A DNA stretch of 64,000 nt from an uncultured Cellulophaga sp. (GTDB lineage: Bacteria; Bacteroidota; Bacteroidia; Flavobacteriales; Flavobacteriaceae), in assembly GCA_947496695.1 (NCBI GenBank), contig CANMEI010000001.1:512756-576755 (forward strand), written 5' to 3'. Below the pieces are notes generated by a model. It made no database searches. It saw only the letters and a list, made by a program, of their open reading frames with translations, and was not told the DNA's origin. Shown one piece after another: positions 46,373 to 55,558 of this stretch; positions within the stretch are counted from its first letter, which is position 1; every line of letters begins with the position of its first letter. The position numbers were made by a program, and so were the translations under genes.

Positions 46373-46766
46373 ATGGAGAATATCTCATGCCCTTGCGGTT
46401 CTAATATAAAATATATCAATTGTTGTGAAATAGCACATAAAGACATTAAAAAGGTAAAAACTGCCGAACAATTAATGCGTTCAAGGTATGTTGCTTTTAC
46501 AATGGCAAATGTTGGTTATTTGATGAGTAGTCATCATTCATCCACACGACCTAGTAAAAAAAAAATCGATTGAAAAATGGGCAAAATCAGTTAATTGGAT
46601 TCGGTTAGAAGTTTTAGAAACTAAACATGGAAATGAGGATGATAATAAAGGAACTGTTACTTTTAATGCATTTTATTTTGAAAACGGAAAGGTAGAAGTT
46701 ATTCATGAAAATTCTGCTTTTATAAAAGAAAATGGAAATTGGATGTATTTAGGTTTGGCTCAATAA
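46373..46766 (+). pseudogene. YchJ/SEC-C family gene with a frameshift in a run of ten A
   Basis: The frame starts MENISCPCGSNIKYINCCEI (SEC-C-like zinc motif CxC..CC) and LMRSRYVAFTMANVGYLMSS, then meets TGA at 46571. After the A10 run at 46556-46565 another frame continues as SIEKWAKSVNWIRLEVLET and ends ENGNWMYLGLAQ at 46766. With nine A the product is a full UPF0225/YchJ protein of about 130 residues. Either a sequencing error, a phase-variable or slippage-decoded gene, or a recent pseudogene. It starts 1 bp after the pseudouridine synthase. Confidence 0.85.
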
Positions 46767-46816
46767 AAATTAAAATACAAAAACAGCTATTCGCATAAAT
46801 TATACAAAGCTTATTT

Positions 46817-46824
46817 TATCTTTG
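46817..46824 (+). promoter_or_regulatory. -7 box for hemB
   Basis: TATCTTTG ends 35 nt before the hemB ATG. It indicates that hemB can be transcribed apart from the upstream heme genes. Confidence 0.5.
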
Positions 46825-46859
46825 TTATACAAAAGTAAATTTCATAAAATTATATACAT

Positions 46860-47846
46860 ATGTACCCATTAATAAGAAATAGAAGACTTCGTAAAAATGA
46901 AACCATACGTAGTTTAGTGCGCGAAACTATTATCTCACCAAATGATTTTTTAGTCCCTCTTTTTATATGTGAAGGCAAAGGAGTTAAAGAAGAGATTGCA
47001 TCTATGCCAAATTATTATAGGTACAGTTTAGATTTTATCAAAAAAGAAGTAAAAGAACTTTGGCAAATGGGTTTACGTTCTGTATTGCTTTTTGTAAAGG
47101 TTCCTGATGAATTAAAAGATAACAAAGGAGCTGAAGTTACCAATCCTGATGGGTTAATGCAACGTGCCATAAAAGCTATAAAAGACACCTGTCCGGATAT
47201 GATTGTAATGACAGATGTTGCTTTTGACCCATATTCAAAATATGGTCACGATGGTATTGTTGAAAACGGACTTATACTTAACGATGAAACTTCAGAGCTT
47301 TTAGCAGAAATGAGTGTTTCTCATGCAGAAGCTGGTGCAGATTTTGTTGCTCCAAGTGATATGATGGATGGTAGAATACTTACCATTCGTGAAGCATTAG
47401 AAGACGAAGGTTTTATTAATACAGGTATTATGAGCTATAGTGCCAAATATGCAAGTGCTTTTTACGGTCCATTTCGTGATGCTTTAGACTCTGCTCCTGT
47501 TGATGCACAAAACATACCTAAAGACAAAAAAACATATCAAATGGATTATGCTAATAGATTTGAAGCTATTAGAGAAACACAGTTAGATATTGAAGAAGGA
47601 GCTGATATTGTGATGGTAAAACCAGGACTTTGCTATTTAGATATTGTTCGCGAAATTAAGAATGAAGTTGATGTACCAGTTGCAGTATATCAAGTTAGCG
47701 GTGAGTATGCAATGGTTAAAGCCGCTACTGCACAGGGTTGGTTAGATCATGATGCGGTTATGATGGAACAATTAACTGCCATAAAAAGAGCTGGAGCTAA
47801 TATTATAGCTAGCTATTTTGCTAAAGATGCTATTAAGTTTTTATAG
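46860..47846 (+). CDS. hemB: Delta-aminolevulinic acid dehydratase (porphobilinogen synthase)
   Basis: 328 residues. YPLIRNRRLRKNE at the start, the two active-site lysines in SYSAKYASAFYGPF and DIVMVKPGLCYLDI, and YQVSGEYAM. The metal segment reads TDVAFDPYSKYGHDG, lacking the three cysteines of zinc enzymes, so this is the Asp-rich, Mg-dependent type. It condenses two 5-aminolevulinate to porphobilinogen. It is the last heme gene of the cluster and has its own promoter box. Confidence 0.96.
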   Translation: MYPLIRNRRLRKNETIRSLVRETIISPNDFLVPLFICEGKGVKEEIASMPNYYRYSLDFIKKEVKELWQMGLRSVLLFVKVPDELKDNKGAEVTNPDGLMQRAIKAIKDTCPDMIVMTDVAFDPYSKYGHDGIVENGLILNDETSELLAEMSVSHAEAGADFVAPSDMMDGRILTIREALEDEGFINTGIMSYSAKYASAFYGPFRDALDSAPVDAQNIPKDKKTYQMDYANRFEAIRETQLDIEEGADIVMVKPGLCYLDIVREIKNEVDVPVAVYQVSGEYAMVKAATAQGWLDHDAVMMEQLTAIKRAGANIIASYFAKDAIKFL

Positions 47847-47922
47847 TATACGATTATAATAAGAATTGAATAAGTTAAAAAAGAGTATAATTATTGGTAT
47901 CTTAGAATTTCAAATTTAACAT

Positions 47923-49041
47923 ATGAGTCTTTTAATATTTTACGCTGTAATATCTATATTTTTCTCTTTTTTATGCTCAATACTTGAAGCTGTTTTATTG
48001 AGTATTACTCCTACTTTTATAAATGTTAATAAAAAAGACGGAAAAGCATTTGCAACTACTTTTGAAGAATTAAAAAAAGATGTTGACAAACCCCTAATTG
48101 CAATTTTAACTATAAATACTATTGCGCATACTGTAGGTGCTATTTTAGTTGGTGTACAAGCAAAAGTTGCTTATGCAGAAATGTATGGCACTACACAAAG
48201 TACTGTATTCGGAATTACTTTTAGTGAAGAACTTATGGTAGGTATTGTTTCTACTATAATGACTATTTTAATATTAATTGCTTCTGAAATTATACCAAAA
48301 ACAATTGGTGCAACTTATTGGAGGCAATTGGCGAACTTTACGGCTAAAACATTAAATATAATGGTTCTAGCTTTAAAATGGACTGGCTTATTATGGATTT
48401 TGCAACTGTTCACAAAGCTTGTTGGCGGAAAAGGACACCATGGTAGTGTATTAAGTAGAGAAGATTTTACAGCCATGACAGATATTGCTCATGAAGAAGG
48501 TGTTTTTCAAAAATCTGAATCTACTATTATCAAAAATCTTTTACGTTTTGATGAAGTTCTTGTAAAGGACGTAATGACCCCAAGAGCTGTTGTAAAAATT
48601 GCTTCTGACAAACAAACAATTGGTTCTTTTTTCGAAGAAAACCCCAAATTAAGGTTTTCAAGAATCCCTATTTATACTGATAAGGTAGATAACATTACTG
48701 GTTTTGTTTTGAAAGATGTTATTCTTGAAGAGATTATTAAAAAAAATGATGCTGTACCGTTATCAGAAATAAAAAGAGATATTGTAATTACAAAAAGAAG
48801 CACCCCTATTCCGCAACTTTTTGATATGCTTATTGCCAAAAGAGAGCACATTGCTTTAGTTGTGGATGAATATGGTTCAGTAAGTGGTTTGGTGACTATT
48901 GAAGATGTTATTGAAACTCTTTTAGGATTAGAAATTATGGATGAAAGTGATAGTGTTGCCGACTTACAAGTACTTGCACGTAAAAACTGGGAAAGTAGAG
49001 CTAAAGAAAGTGGCATTATTGACAAAGATTTAAACAAATAA
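47923..49041 (+). CDS. CNNM/CorB-type protein (DUF21 plus CBS pair)
   Basis: 372 residues. The DUF21 membrane domain covers about 1-180 (FLCSILEAVLLSITPTFI, AILTINTIAHTVGAILVG, ILIASEIIPKTIGATYW), followed by an acidic helical linker and two CBS domains (about 200-345: DVMTPRAVVKI, VVDEYGSVSGLVTIEDVIETLLG). The C-terminal transporter-associated domain of CorC is missing. Such proteins transport or sense Mg2+ or other divalent ions. The gene converges on the next one with a 9-bp gap. Confidence 0.9.
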   Translation: MSLLIFYAVISIFFSFLCSILEAVLLSITPTFINVNKKDGKAFATTFEELKKDVDKPLIAILTINTIAHTVGAILVGVQAKVAYAEMYGTTQSTVFGITFSEELMVGIVSTIMTILILIASEIIPKTIGATYWRQLANFTAKTLNIMVLALKWTGLLWILQLFTKLVGGKGHHGSVLSREDFTAMTDIAHEEGVFQKSESTIIKNLLRFDEVLVKDVMTPRAVVKIASDKQTIGSFFEENPKLRFSRIPIYTDKVDNITGFVLKDVILEEIIKKNDAVPLSEIKRDIVITKRSTPIPQLFDMLIAKREHIALVVDEYGSVSGLVTIEDVIETLLGLEIMDESDSVADLQVLARKNWESRAKESGIIDKDLNK

Positions 49042-49050
49042 GATTTTATC

Positions 49051-49773
49051 TTAAGGTGTTGAAATAGCTACTTTTTTAGGTGTTTTCTCACTTAATGTTG
49101 AGTAACCATTTAAATCTGGTTTTTCATTCTCTAAATTATAGCAAAGTGATGATCTATTTAAACCATATGTATTGCCATTTATAATTTCATTATTAATCTG
49201 AAGTTTACCTGAGACCCTCCAAGCTTTTTGCTTTCCATCCCTTTTCCCATTTTTGTAATTAAACTCACAGAAAGGAGTGCCATCTCTATACCACCGCTTT
49301 TGAACACCTTCTAAAATGCCATTATAATACCAGTAGCTAACCTTTAAATTACCATTTTTCCAATAGATATAATTCCGACCTGTAATACGGCTGTGGTTGT
49401 ACTGTTTTGTTTGACATAGTTCGCCAGTATCAAAATAACTATTATAAGGGCCATGCCGTTTTCCTTCGAAAACAGATATGTAAACCATCATTCTAACTTT
49501 TTGATGGTATTTTTTTAAAATACCTGAATATTTTTTTCCTTTAAAATAAAACAGACCATTTTCAATTGAAAAATTAGGATCAGAATCACTAATAGTATCG
49601 TTTGGAACTCCTGAAAGATCAATAGAAACATTTACGTTTTGCGCCTGTAATGCTGTTTTATCTACCACATGATCATTACTATCTTTAACAGCATACTTAC
49701 ATGAGCTTAACCCACATAATAAGCCAAAAACTAAAACAAAACAACAACGGTAATTTAAAAAGATAGCATCCAT
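49051..49773 (-). CDS. MORN-repeat (YwqK-like) lipoprotein
   Basis: 240 residues. Signal peptide with lipobox GLSSC near residue 25. Residues about 75-200 contain MORN_2-type repeats: FEGKRHGPYNSYFDTGELCQTKQY, ITGRNYIYWKNGNLKVSYWY, LEGVQKRWYRDGTPFCEFNY, KRDGKQKAWRVSGKLQI. Such repeats occur in the toxin-antitoxin-like YwqK antitoxin family and in unrelated surface proteins; no toxin partner is next to it. Likely outer membrane. Confidence 0.85.
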   Translation of the reverse strand: MDAIFLNYRCCFVLVFGLLCGLSSCKYAVKDSNDHVVDKTALQAQNVNVSIDLSGVPNDTISDSDPNFSIENGLFYFKGKKYSGILKKYHQKVRMMVYISVFEGKRHGPYNSYFDTGELCQTKQYNHSRITGRNYIYWKNGNLKVSYWYYNGILEGVQKRWYRDGTPFCEFNYKNGKRDGKQKAWRVSGKLQINNEIINGNTYGLNRSSLCYNLENEKPDLNGYSTLSEKTPKKVAISTP

Positions 49774-49903
49774 AATTTACACAAAGTTTTTGTAAAAAAA
49801 ATTAATACTGTGATTTTATCGTTTTCTTACATAAAGGTTAAAAGATAGCCAAAGTAAATATTCAAATACTTCAGCTATTTTTTAAAGGTATTATCAATAT
49901 ATT

Positions 49904-50809
49904 TTATCCACCAGTGTATGCACCAGGTGTTCCGTGATATGCACCTTCTTTCATTACATACCAACCAGTATTTAAATAGTTGGTACTACTACAATGGTAA
50001 TGATAGATTCCATCTGGAAACTCAGCTGTAACTCCAAAATGGCCACCATTTTCATCTAAGTCATCAGGGTAAGTACCATCTTCTTCTTGACGGCCATAGA
50101 TTGGATACCCATCTCTTAAAAAACCTATTAAATTAGAATCATTTACAGTAGGATAACTACTTCCATCATCTTCAGCATAAATACCCAATTGAGCGGCCGC
50201 ATGGTAATGGTAATCTGAATTTGGACCTGGATGTGCACCGGCAGAATCAAAAGTACTCATCGCAACAACACCAAGTACAGTAGCTCCTTCGTAATTATTA
50301 TAAATAGGAACGCCATTTAAAGCTAAACCTATTAAACCAAGGTCTGTTTCTTGTTTATTTTCAGCTTCTTCTGGGTAAGTTGGGATTTCCATACTATAAT
50401 CATAAACAATCATTTCGGTGTTCATGTTGTTTACATACGTTATGATTGTATTACCATCGTCATCAGTAGTTATTAATCTACTTAACTCCTCATAATCGTC
50501 ATCATAAGCATCAGTATCATCAATATAATAACTAGGGAAATTTTCATACAATTCATGTTCCATATCTACAATATCCCAATATGGTGTTTTATGATCAGGT
50601 AGCCCCGTACTCGTTATGGTGATTGTTTCACCATCTACATTAACAGTCACGTCATTATCTGAATAGAAAGAACTTTCAACAACTGATGAAATATCAACTG
50701 AGGTTTCCTCTGTTGTTTCTTCGTCTTCATCTTCTGTGGTTGTTGTATCAGAATCGCTACTACAACTTAGTAAATAGAATGGTAATAGAATTAATAAATA
50801 TTTTTTCAT
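49904..50809 (-). CDS. YHYH domain lipoprotein
   Basis: 301 residues. Lipobox LLSCS at 14-18, followed by SSDSDTTTTEDEDEETTEE, an acidic stretch like the lipoprotein export signals that place proteins on the outer face in Bacteroidota. Two copies of the YHYH motif occur in the C-terminal half, in NSDYHYHAAAQLGI and DGIYHYHCSSTNYL. The fold may bind a metal through these histidines; function unknown. It is next to a two-component system on the same strand, possibly its regulator, and has a good promoter. Confidence 0.9.
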   Translation of the reverse strand: MKKYLLILLPFYLLSCSSDSDTTTTEDEDEETTEETSVDISSVVESSFYSDNDVTVNVDGETITITSTGLPDHKTPYWDIVDMEHELYENFPSYYIDDTDAYDDDYEELSRLITTDDDGNTIITYVNNMNTEMIVYDYSMEIPTYPEEAENKQETDLGLIGLALNGVPIYNNYEGATVLGVVAMSTFDSAGAHPGPNSDYHYHAAAQLGIYAEDDGSSYPTVNDSNLIGFLRDGYPIYGRQEEDGTYPDDLDENGGHFGVTAEFPDGIYHYHCSSTNYLNTGWYVMKEGAYHGTPGAYTGG

Positions 50810-50833
50810 AAAATTTTAGTTTAAAAAGTGTGA

Positions 50834-50866
50834 CAAACTTATAAAGCTCTATAAAGATTCTTTCAA
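50834..50866 (-). promoter_or_regulatory. Promoter of the YHYH lipoprotein gene
   Basis: Minus-strand TAAGTTTG (50841-50834) with TTG 22 nt upstream (50866-50864), 24 nt before the start codon. Both elements of the Bacteroidota consensus are present. Confidence 0.55.
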
Positions 50867-50929
50867 TTTGATTTTCAAAAACAAATAACAGCTATGAATT
50901 TGAAGCAAATTTGAAGCTATACTACTTAA

Positions 50930-52219
50930 TTAAAAAAATATTTCTATTCTATGTTCTCCGCAGCTATTTACATAACTGATTTCAAAATTTTCTACTTCGC
51001 ATATTCGTTTAACAATAGCCAAACCTAAGCCTGTTGATTGTAGTTTTTGCGACCCTTTTTTAAAACGTTGAAAATACTGCGAAGCTTCTACATCAACAGT
51101 CTCTCCTTCATTTACAATCGATAACTTTTTAGTTTCTGAGATAATAGATAATTTACCTCCAACATAATTATGTTTTATGGCATTCTGGATTATGTTTTTA
51201 AGTAATAAATCTATTAAATACGGATTTGCTTGTATGGTAAACTGCGATAAACTTTGATGTAAATTTAATTTTTTAAGACTAATCATCTCAGAAAAATCAT
51301 TCAATACCATTTCAACAGCAACATCAATAGCTATGCTTTCTGTTTCTTTAAACTCATAATTATCTATCTTACTTAATAATAAAAGTGTTTGGTTTAATCT
51401 ATTTGTCTTTTGTAATGTATTTTGAATTTCTTCTATTCTAATCAGGTCATTTTCACTTAAATTCTCAGACTGTTGTAATAAATTTAATTTAGATTTTATA
51501 ATTGCTAGTGGTGTTTTTAGTTCATGTGAAGCATTTTCAGAAAACTCTTTAAGTTGCGCGTAATCTTGTTGTGATTTTTTTATAAAAAAATCTAGTTTTT
51601 CATTTAAAAATGAGAACTCTTCAATATTTGAATCTTTAAAAGAGATGTTTGATTTTTCAGATAAATTAAAATCACGAAGTTGTTTTAATGACTCATAAAA
51701 AGGATGAAATAGCTTATTAAATAAATATCTATTACCAAAAACTGTAATAAGCAACAGTATAATTAATAAAATAAATATGCTGGTAAATGAAGTTAAAAAT
51801 AGTTCTGAAGGTGTGATTTTCTTTTTAGCACAAATTATTTGATACCAATCGCCTTTTATATTCGTCGTAATTAAAACTGTACCTTTTTCTATTTTTTTTT
51901 CAACAGGTGAAACTCCTCGTCTTATTGGACGTTGTTTTTCTATAACAAGAATTTTTCCAAAAACTGGTTCTCTACGAAATGGTTCTCCTACTTCTAACTT
52001 TTTTATCGTAACATCTTTATCTTCTCCTAAAATTTTAATATCAACACCTGCTTCTATTTGATGCTCAATAATCCTTGCATCATTTAAAAGCTCATCGTAA
52101 GTGTACTCTTTTATGATTCTATCAAAAAAAAGAAATATTAAAATACTACCGAATAATAGAATTAATCCAGTTGTTATACTGTTAAACAATGTTACTTTAT
52201 TAACTAATTTCATTAACAA
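50930..52219 (-). CDS. Sensor histidine kinase (EnvZ/PhoR class)
   Basis: 429 residues. Membrane spans at about 14-33 and 141-162 frame a periplasmic sensor segment of about 105 residues. Cytoplasmic part: linker, HisKA with H232 in ASHELKTPLAIIKS, HATPase with IIQNAIKHN and TGLGLAIVKR. The gene overlaps the response regulator by 7 bp, so they are made together. The signal is unknown; the neighbouring YHYH lipoprotein is a plausible target. Confidence 0.92.
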   Translation of the reverse strand: MLMKLVNKVTLFNSITTGLILLFGSILIFLFFDRIIKEYTYDELLNDARIIEHQIEAGVDIKILGEDKDVTIKKLEVGEPFRREPVFGKILVIEKQRPIRRGVSPVEKKIEKGTVLITTNIKGDWYQIICAKKKITPSELFLTSFTSIFILLIILLLITVFGNRYLFNKLFHPFYESLKQLRDFNLSEKSNISFKDSNIEEFSFLNEKLDFFIKKSQQDYAQLKEFSENASHELKTPLAIIKSKLNLLQQSENLSENDLIRIEEIQNTLQKTNRLNQTLLLLSKIDNYEFKETESIAIDVAVEMVLNDFSEMISLKKLNLHQSLSQFTIQANPYLIDLLLKNIIQNAIKHNYVGGKLSIISETKKLSIVNEGETVDVEASQYFQRFKKGSQKLQSTGLGLAIVKRICEVENFEISYVNSCGEHRIEIFF

Positions 52220-52902
52220 TCTGAATTGAATTTATATCCCGAACCGTAAACATTTTGAATGTATGGTTTACAACCGTTTTCTTGAAGTTTTTTTCTTAAA
52301 TTTTTAATATGCTGATATATAAAATCAAAATGATCAAAAGAATCTACATAATCTCCCCATAAGGATTCTGCAATAGTATTTTTACCTAAAACCCTATCTT
52401 TATTAGAAATAAAAAATAATAAAATCTCATATTCTTTTTGAGTTAGGATCACCAAATTATCATTAATCTTAACATTTTTAGTGGTAATATCTATTGTGAG
52501 CTCTTCAAATATAATTTTATCATCACCGTCAAACTTAATTCTCCTATACAAAGCTAAAACTCTTGCTTTTAACTCTGCTAAATGAAAAGGTTTTGGTAAA
52601 TAATCATCTGCACCAATATCTAAACCATGAATTTTATCTTGTAAAGAATCTTTTGCTGTTATAATAATAATAGCACTTTTTGCTTTTATTTTTTTTAGTA
52701 ACTTAATTAAATCTAAACCATTACCACCGGGTAACATTAAATCAATTAAAATAACATCATACTCAAAACTTATAATTTTGTTTTCTGCTTCTTGAAAAGT
52801 AGTTGCATATTCTGTTATAATTTGATAATCATTCAAATATTCTTGAATATCATTTAATAAACTTTCTTGGTCTTCAACTATAAGCACTTTCATAACAAAC
52901 AA
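52213..52902 (-). CDS. OmpR family response regulator
   Basis: 229 residues; the Met at codon 4 (MKVLIVEDQE) is the more likely start. Receiver domain with phospho-acceptor D54 in VILIDLMLPGGNGLD, threonine in IIIITAKDS and lysine in YLPKPFH. The C-terminal winged helix (about 133-226) has LTQKEYEILLFFISNKDRVLGKNTIAESLWG and YIQNVYGSGYKF. It forms one operon with the kinase that follows. Confidence 0.93.
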   Translation of the reverse strand: MFVMKVLIVEDQESLLNDIQEYLNDYQIITEYATTFQEAENKIISFEYDVILIDLMLPGGNGLDLIKLLKKIKAKSAIIIITAKDSLQDKIHGLDIGADDYLPKPFHLAELKARVLALYRRIKFDGDDKIIFEELTIDITTKNVKINDNLVILTQKEYEILLFFISNKDRVLGKNTIAESLWGDYVDSFDHFDFIYQHIKNLRKKLQENGCKPYIQNVYGSGYKFNSDC

Positions 52903-52958
52903 TACTATTTAAAATGTTTGAAGAAAATCTGAAGTACCTTAACTAAACTTTAATTGTT

Positions 52959-52966
52959 TAAATTTG
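52959..52966 (+). promoter_or_regulatory. -7 box for the alkylguanine transferase gene
   Basis: TAAATTTG, 57 nt before the ATG at 53024. It lies over the first codons of a longer in-frame extension, which supports the shorter start. Confidence 0.45.
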
Positions 52967-53023
52967 ATGATACTCAAACTTCTAATTTGTAGTAATTTAT
53001 TAAACTTACAAAAACTAATTAAG

Positions 53024-53500
53024 ATGGAAGAAACTGTTTTTATAAACACACCTTTGGGTATTGCTAAACTTGTTGGTGATGAAAACGGACTTTCACAAAT
53101 TACTGTTTTAAATTCAGAAGAACCTATTACAGATATTATTCCTGAAGTTTTAGAAGATGCCGTATACCAATTGAATGAATATTTTGAAGGCAAGCGAGAA
53201 ACTTTTAATTTAGATTTAAACCCTGAAGGAACCGATTTTCAAAAACGTGTTTGGAAAGCCTTAGAAAAAATTTCGTTTGGCAAAACAACTTCTTACTTAG
53301 AGCTATCAAAAACCTTAGGTGATACTAAAGCAATTAGAGCTGTTGCCAATGCAAATGGTAAAAATCCACTTTGGATTATTGTTCCTTGTCACCGAGTAAT
53401 TGGAAGTGATGGTTCATTAACTGGTTATGCTGGTGGTTTACATCGTAAACAATGGCTTTTAGAACATGAAAGTCCATACAAACAGACTTCTTTATTTTAG
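53024..53500 (+). CDS. ogt: Methylated-DNA--protein-cysteine methyltransferase
   Basis: 158 residues from the ATG at 53024 (MEETVFINTPLGIAKL); an upstream Met exists but overlaps the promoter box. C-terminal active site P121-C122-H123-R in IIVPCHRVIGSDGSLTGYAGGL. It accepts alkyl groups from O6-alkylguanine. The N-terminal domain is short, as in Ogt-type proteins without an Ada regulator part. Confidence 0.94.
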   Translation: MEETVFINTPLGIAKLVGDENGLSQITVLNSEEPITDIIPEVLEDAVYQLNEYFEGKRETFNLDLNPEGTDFQKRVWKALEKISFGKTTSYLELSKTLGDTKAIRAVANANGKNPLWIIVPCHRVIGSDGSLTGYAGGLHRKQWLLEHESPYKQTSLF

Positions 53501-53616
53501 TTTTAATAAACTAGACAGTTTGTTAAAAGGTTCAAACCAATAATCTACAAGTAGTTTTTTGTCTTTAGTCGATACTAAATCACCTTTAAGAGAAGTTTTA
53601 TATTTAATACCTAAAA
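53492..53616 (-). pseudogene. Possible C-terminal remnant of a lost gene
   Basis: On the minus strand about 41 codons remain open after a TGA and end at TAA 53494-53492: GIKYKTSLKGDLVSTKDKKL then LVDYWFEPFNKLSSLLKLK. The amino-acid composition looks like real protein and there is no start codon, so it could be the tail of a gene decayed by deletion. It overlaps the ogt end by 9 bp. No family recognised. The rest of 53501-53761 shows no gene. Confidence 0.3.
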
Positions 53617-53728
53617 TTCACAAAACCTAAAACCAACCCATTAGTTTGTTTTACTTAACTTACAGTAGTTATCAAAACAAAACTATAAAATCACTATAAA
53701 CAGGGTATTCATCATGAATAAACTAAGA

Positions 53729-53736
53729 TATATTTG
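53729..53736 (+). promoter_or_regulatory. -7 box for the DUF4153 gene
   Basis: TATATTTG, 25 nt before the ATG. Confidence 0.5.
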
Positions 53737-53761
53737 AAATCAAACCACTTACTTTCACACA

Positions 53762-55555
53762 ATGAAAATACCATCATTAATTGATATTACTAGCAAAGCA
53801 GAAAATGCTTTGAAGCGTTTTCCTATTACCATCTTATGGTCTATAATAGGCACTATATATTGTATCTATATTATAGATGACTCATCAAGAGATTTATTTA
53901 AGAATAATATAAATGTAACACTAACGCTAGCCTTAGGAATAAGTTGGTTTATAGGTATCCAGTTTTTTATTGAACAATTTAAAAACGAAAAAAAATGGTT
54001 TTGGCTAAAAATAGTGGTTTTAGCATTACTTGGTCTTTTTTATTGGTACTACCCAAGTGTTTCTTATTATGATGAAAACCCTATTTATATGATTAGGTTT
54101 TTCTTATTCATTATTGCTGGTCATTTATTTATATTATTTGCCCCTTTCATTATTAAATGGGACAAAAACGCTTATTGGAACTATCTAAACTTAACGGGTG
54201 TTGCAATTACCAGAAGCCTATTTTTTTCAATAATTTTGTATTTAGGGTTGGTTTTAGCATTATTAGCTATTGAATCTCTTTTTGATGTAAGTATTAGAGG
54301 CAAAAGATATGGTCAACTATTCATTTTTTGCTTAGGTATAATGAATACTTGGATTTATTTAGCAGACTTTCCTAAAAACATTTTTAGCAATACTACACTA
54401 TATTTTAATAAAGCTATTGAAGTACTTATTAAATATATTTTAATACCACTAGTACTGCTCTACTTAATAATTTTATATGCATATAGCGCTAAAATTATTT
54501 TACTATGGGAACTTCCAAAGGGTTGGGTATCTTATTTGGTAATTGCACTTGCTGCTTTAGGCTTTATTATACAAATAATTATAAACCCTATTCAAAAAAC
54601 CATTAAATCATGGACTATTAATAGGTTCTACCCTTGGTTTTATATTTTATTAATACCATTAAATATACTGCTATTTATTGCTATTTTTAGAAGAATAAAC
54701 GACTATGGCATTACCGAAAATAGGTATTTTGTTTTAGCGATTGCATTGTGGAATGTTGCTATGATTACATATTTATTACTTAGTAAGAAAAAAGCTTTAA
54801 AAATAATTCCTATATCATTATTTGCGATTGCATTACTATCGTCTTTTGGGTTTTGGGGTGCTTATAGTATTTCTAACTTTAGTCAAACTAAACGATTTGA
54901 AAATATTTATAAAACAATTAAAGAAAACAACAACACTGCATCAAATAGTGAGTTAACTGAATTAAAATCAATATTAAAATTTTTAGAAAAGCGTGAAAAA
55001 GAATCAAACTTAAATGCGGTTACTAACTTAAATTTAGAAAGCTATAGAGAACCCCCCCATAATGATCGTTCTAAATCTTATTTAGATGATTACAAAATTT
55101 GGAAAAAATTAGCTATCAAAGTTGATTCTACAACCATTGAAAAAACTGACCAAAGGAATAAATACTATTACCGAAGTAAACAGAATAACTATAATTTTTC
55201 TACATCAATTAAAGAGTACGACTATTTTACATCTATTGACTATTACAATTCAAACAAAATTATTAATAATGATGAGTATATTATTGCAATTGATATGCAT
55301 GCAATAAAAATGAGTATTGCGCCTAAAAATGATTCTCTTCATAAAATAAATATTCCATTACGAGAAAAACTTGTTCAACTTTCTGAAACAACCGATAACT
55401 TAAATAATTTAGCTGAAGATAACTTTATACTAGTTATAAAAGATCCTAAAGTTGATATCAAAATAATACTATCAGAATTAACCTTTAATGTTAATTATAA
55501 TAAAACTATTGATTTTCATAACTTTAAGGGATTCATTTTTTTGAAAGAAAACTAA
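53762..55555 (+). CDS. DUF4153 multi-span membrane protein
   Basis: 597 residues. About ten to eleven membrane spans up to residue 380 and a soluble C-terminal domain of about 215 residues. RFPITILWSIIGTIYCIY and YWNYLNLTGVAITRSLFFSIILYLGLVLALLAIESLF are typical of DUF4153. The function is unknown. It is followed after 3 bp by an exonuclease gene. Confidence 0.87.
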   Translation: MKIPSLIDITSKAENALKRFPITILWSIIGTIYCIYIIDDSSRDLFKNNINVTLTLALGISWFIGIQFFIEQFKNEKKWFWLKIVVLALLGLFYWYYPSVSYYDENPIYMIRFFLFIIAGHLFILFAPFIIKWDKNAYWNYLNLTGVAITRSLFFSIILYLGLVLALLAIESLFDVSIRGKRYGQLFIFCLGIMNTWIYLADFPKNIFSNTTLYFNKAIEVLIKYILIPLVLLYLIILYAYSAKIILLWELPKGWVSYLVIALAALGFIIQIIINPIQKTIKSWTINRFYPWFYILLIPLNILLFIAIFRRINDYGITENRYFVLAIALWNVAMITYLLLSKKKALKIIPISLFAIALLSSFGFWGAYSISNFSQTKRFENIYKTIKENNNTASNSELTELKSILKFLEKREKESNLNAVTNLNLESYREPPHNDRSKSYLDDYKIWKKLAIKVDSTTIEKTDQRNKYYYRSKQNNYNFSTSIKEYDYFTSIDYYNSNKIINNDEYIIAIDMHAIKMSIAPKNDSLHKINIPLREKLVQLSETTDNLNNLAEDNFILVIKDPKVDIKIILSELTFNVNYNKTIDFHNFKGFIFLKEN

Positions 55556-55558
55556 ACC

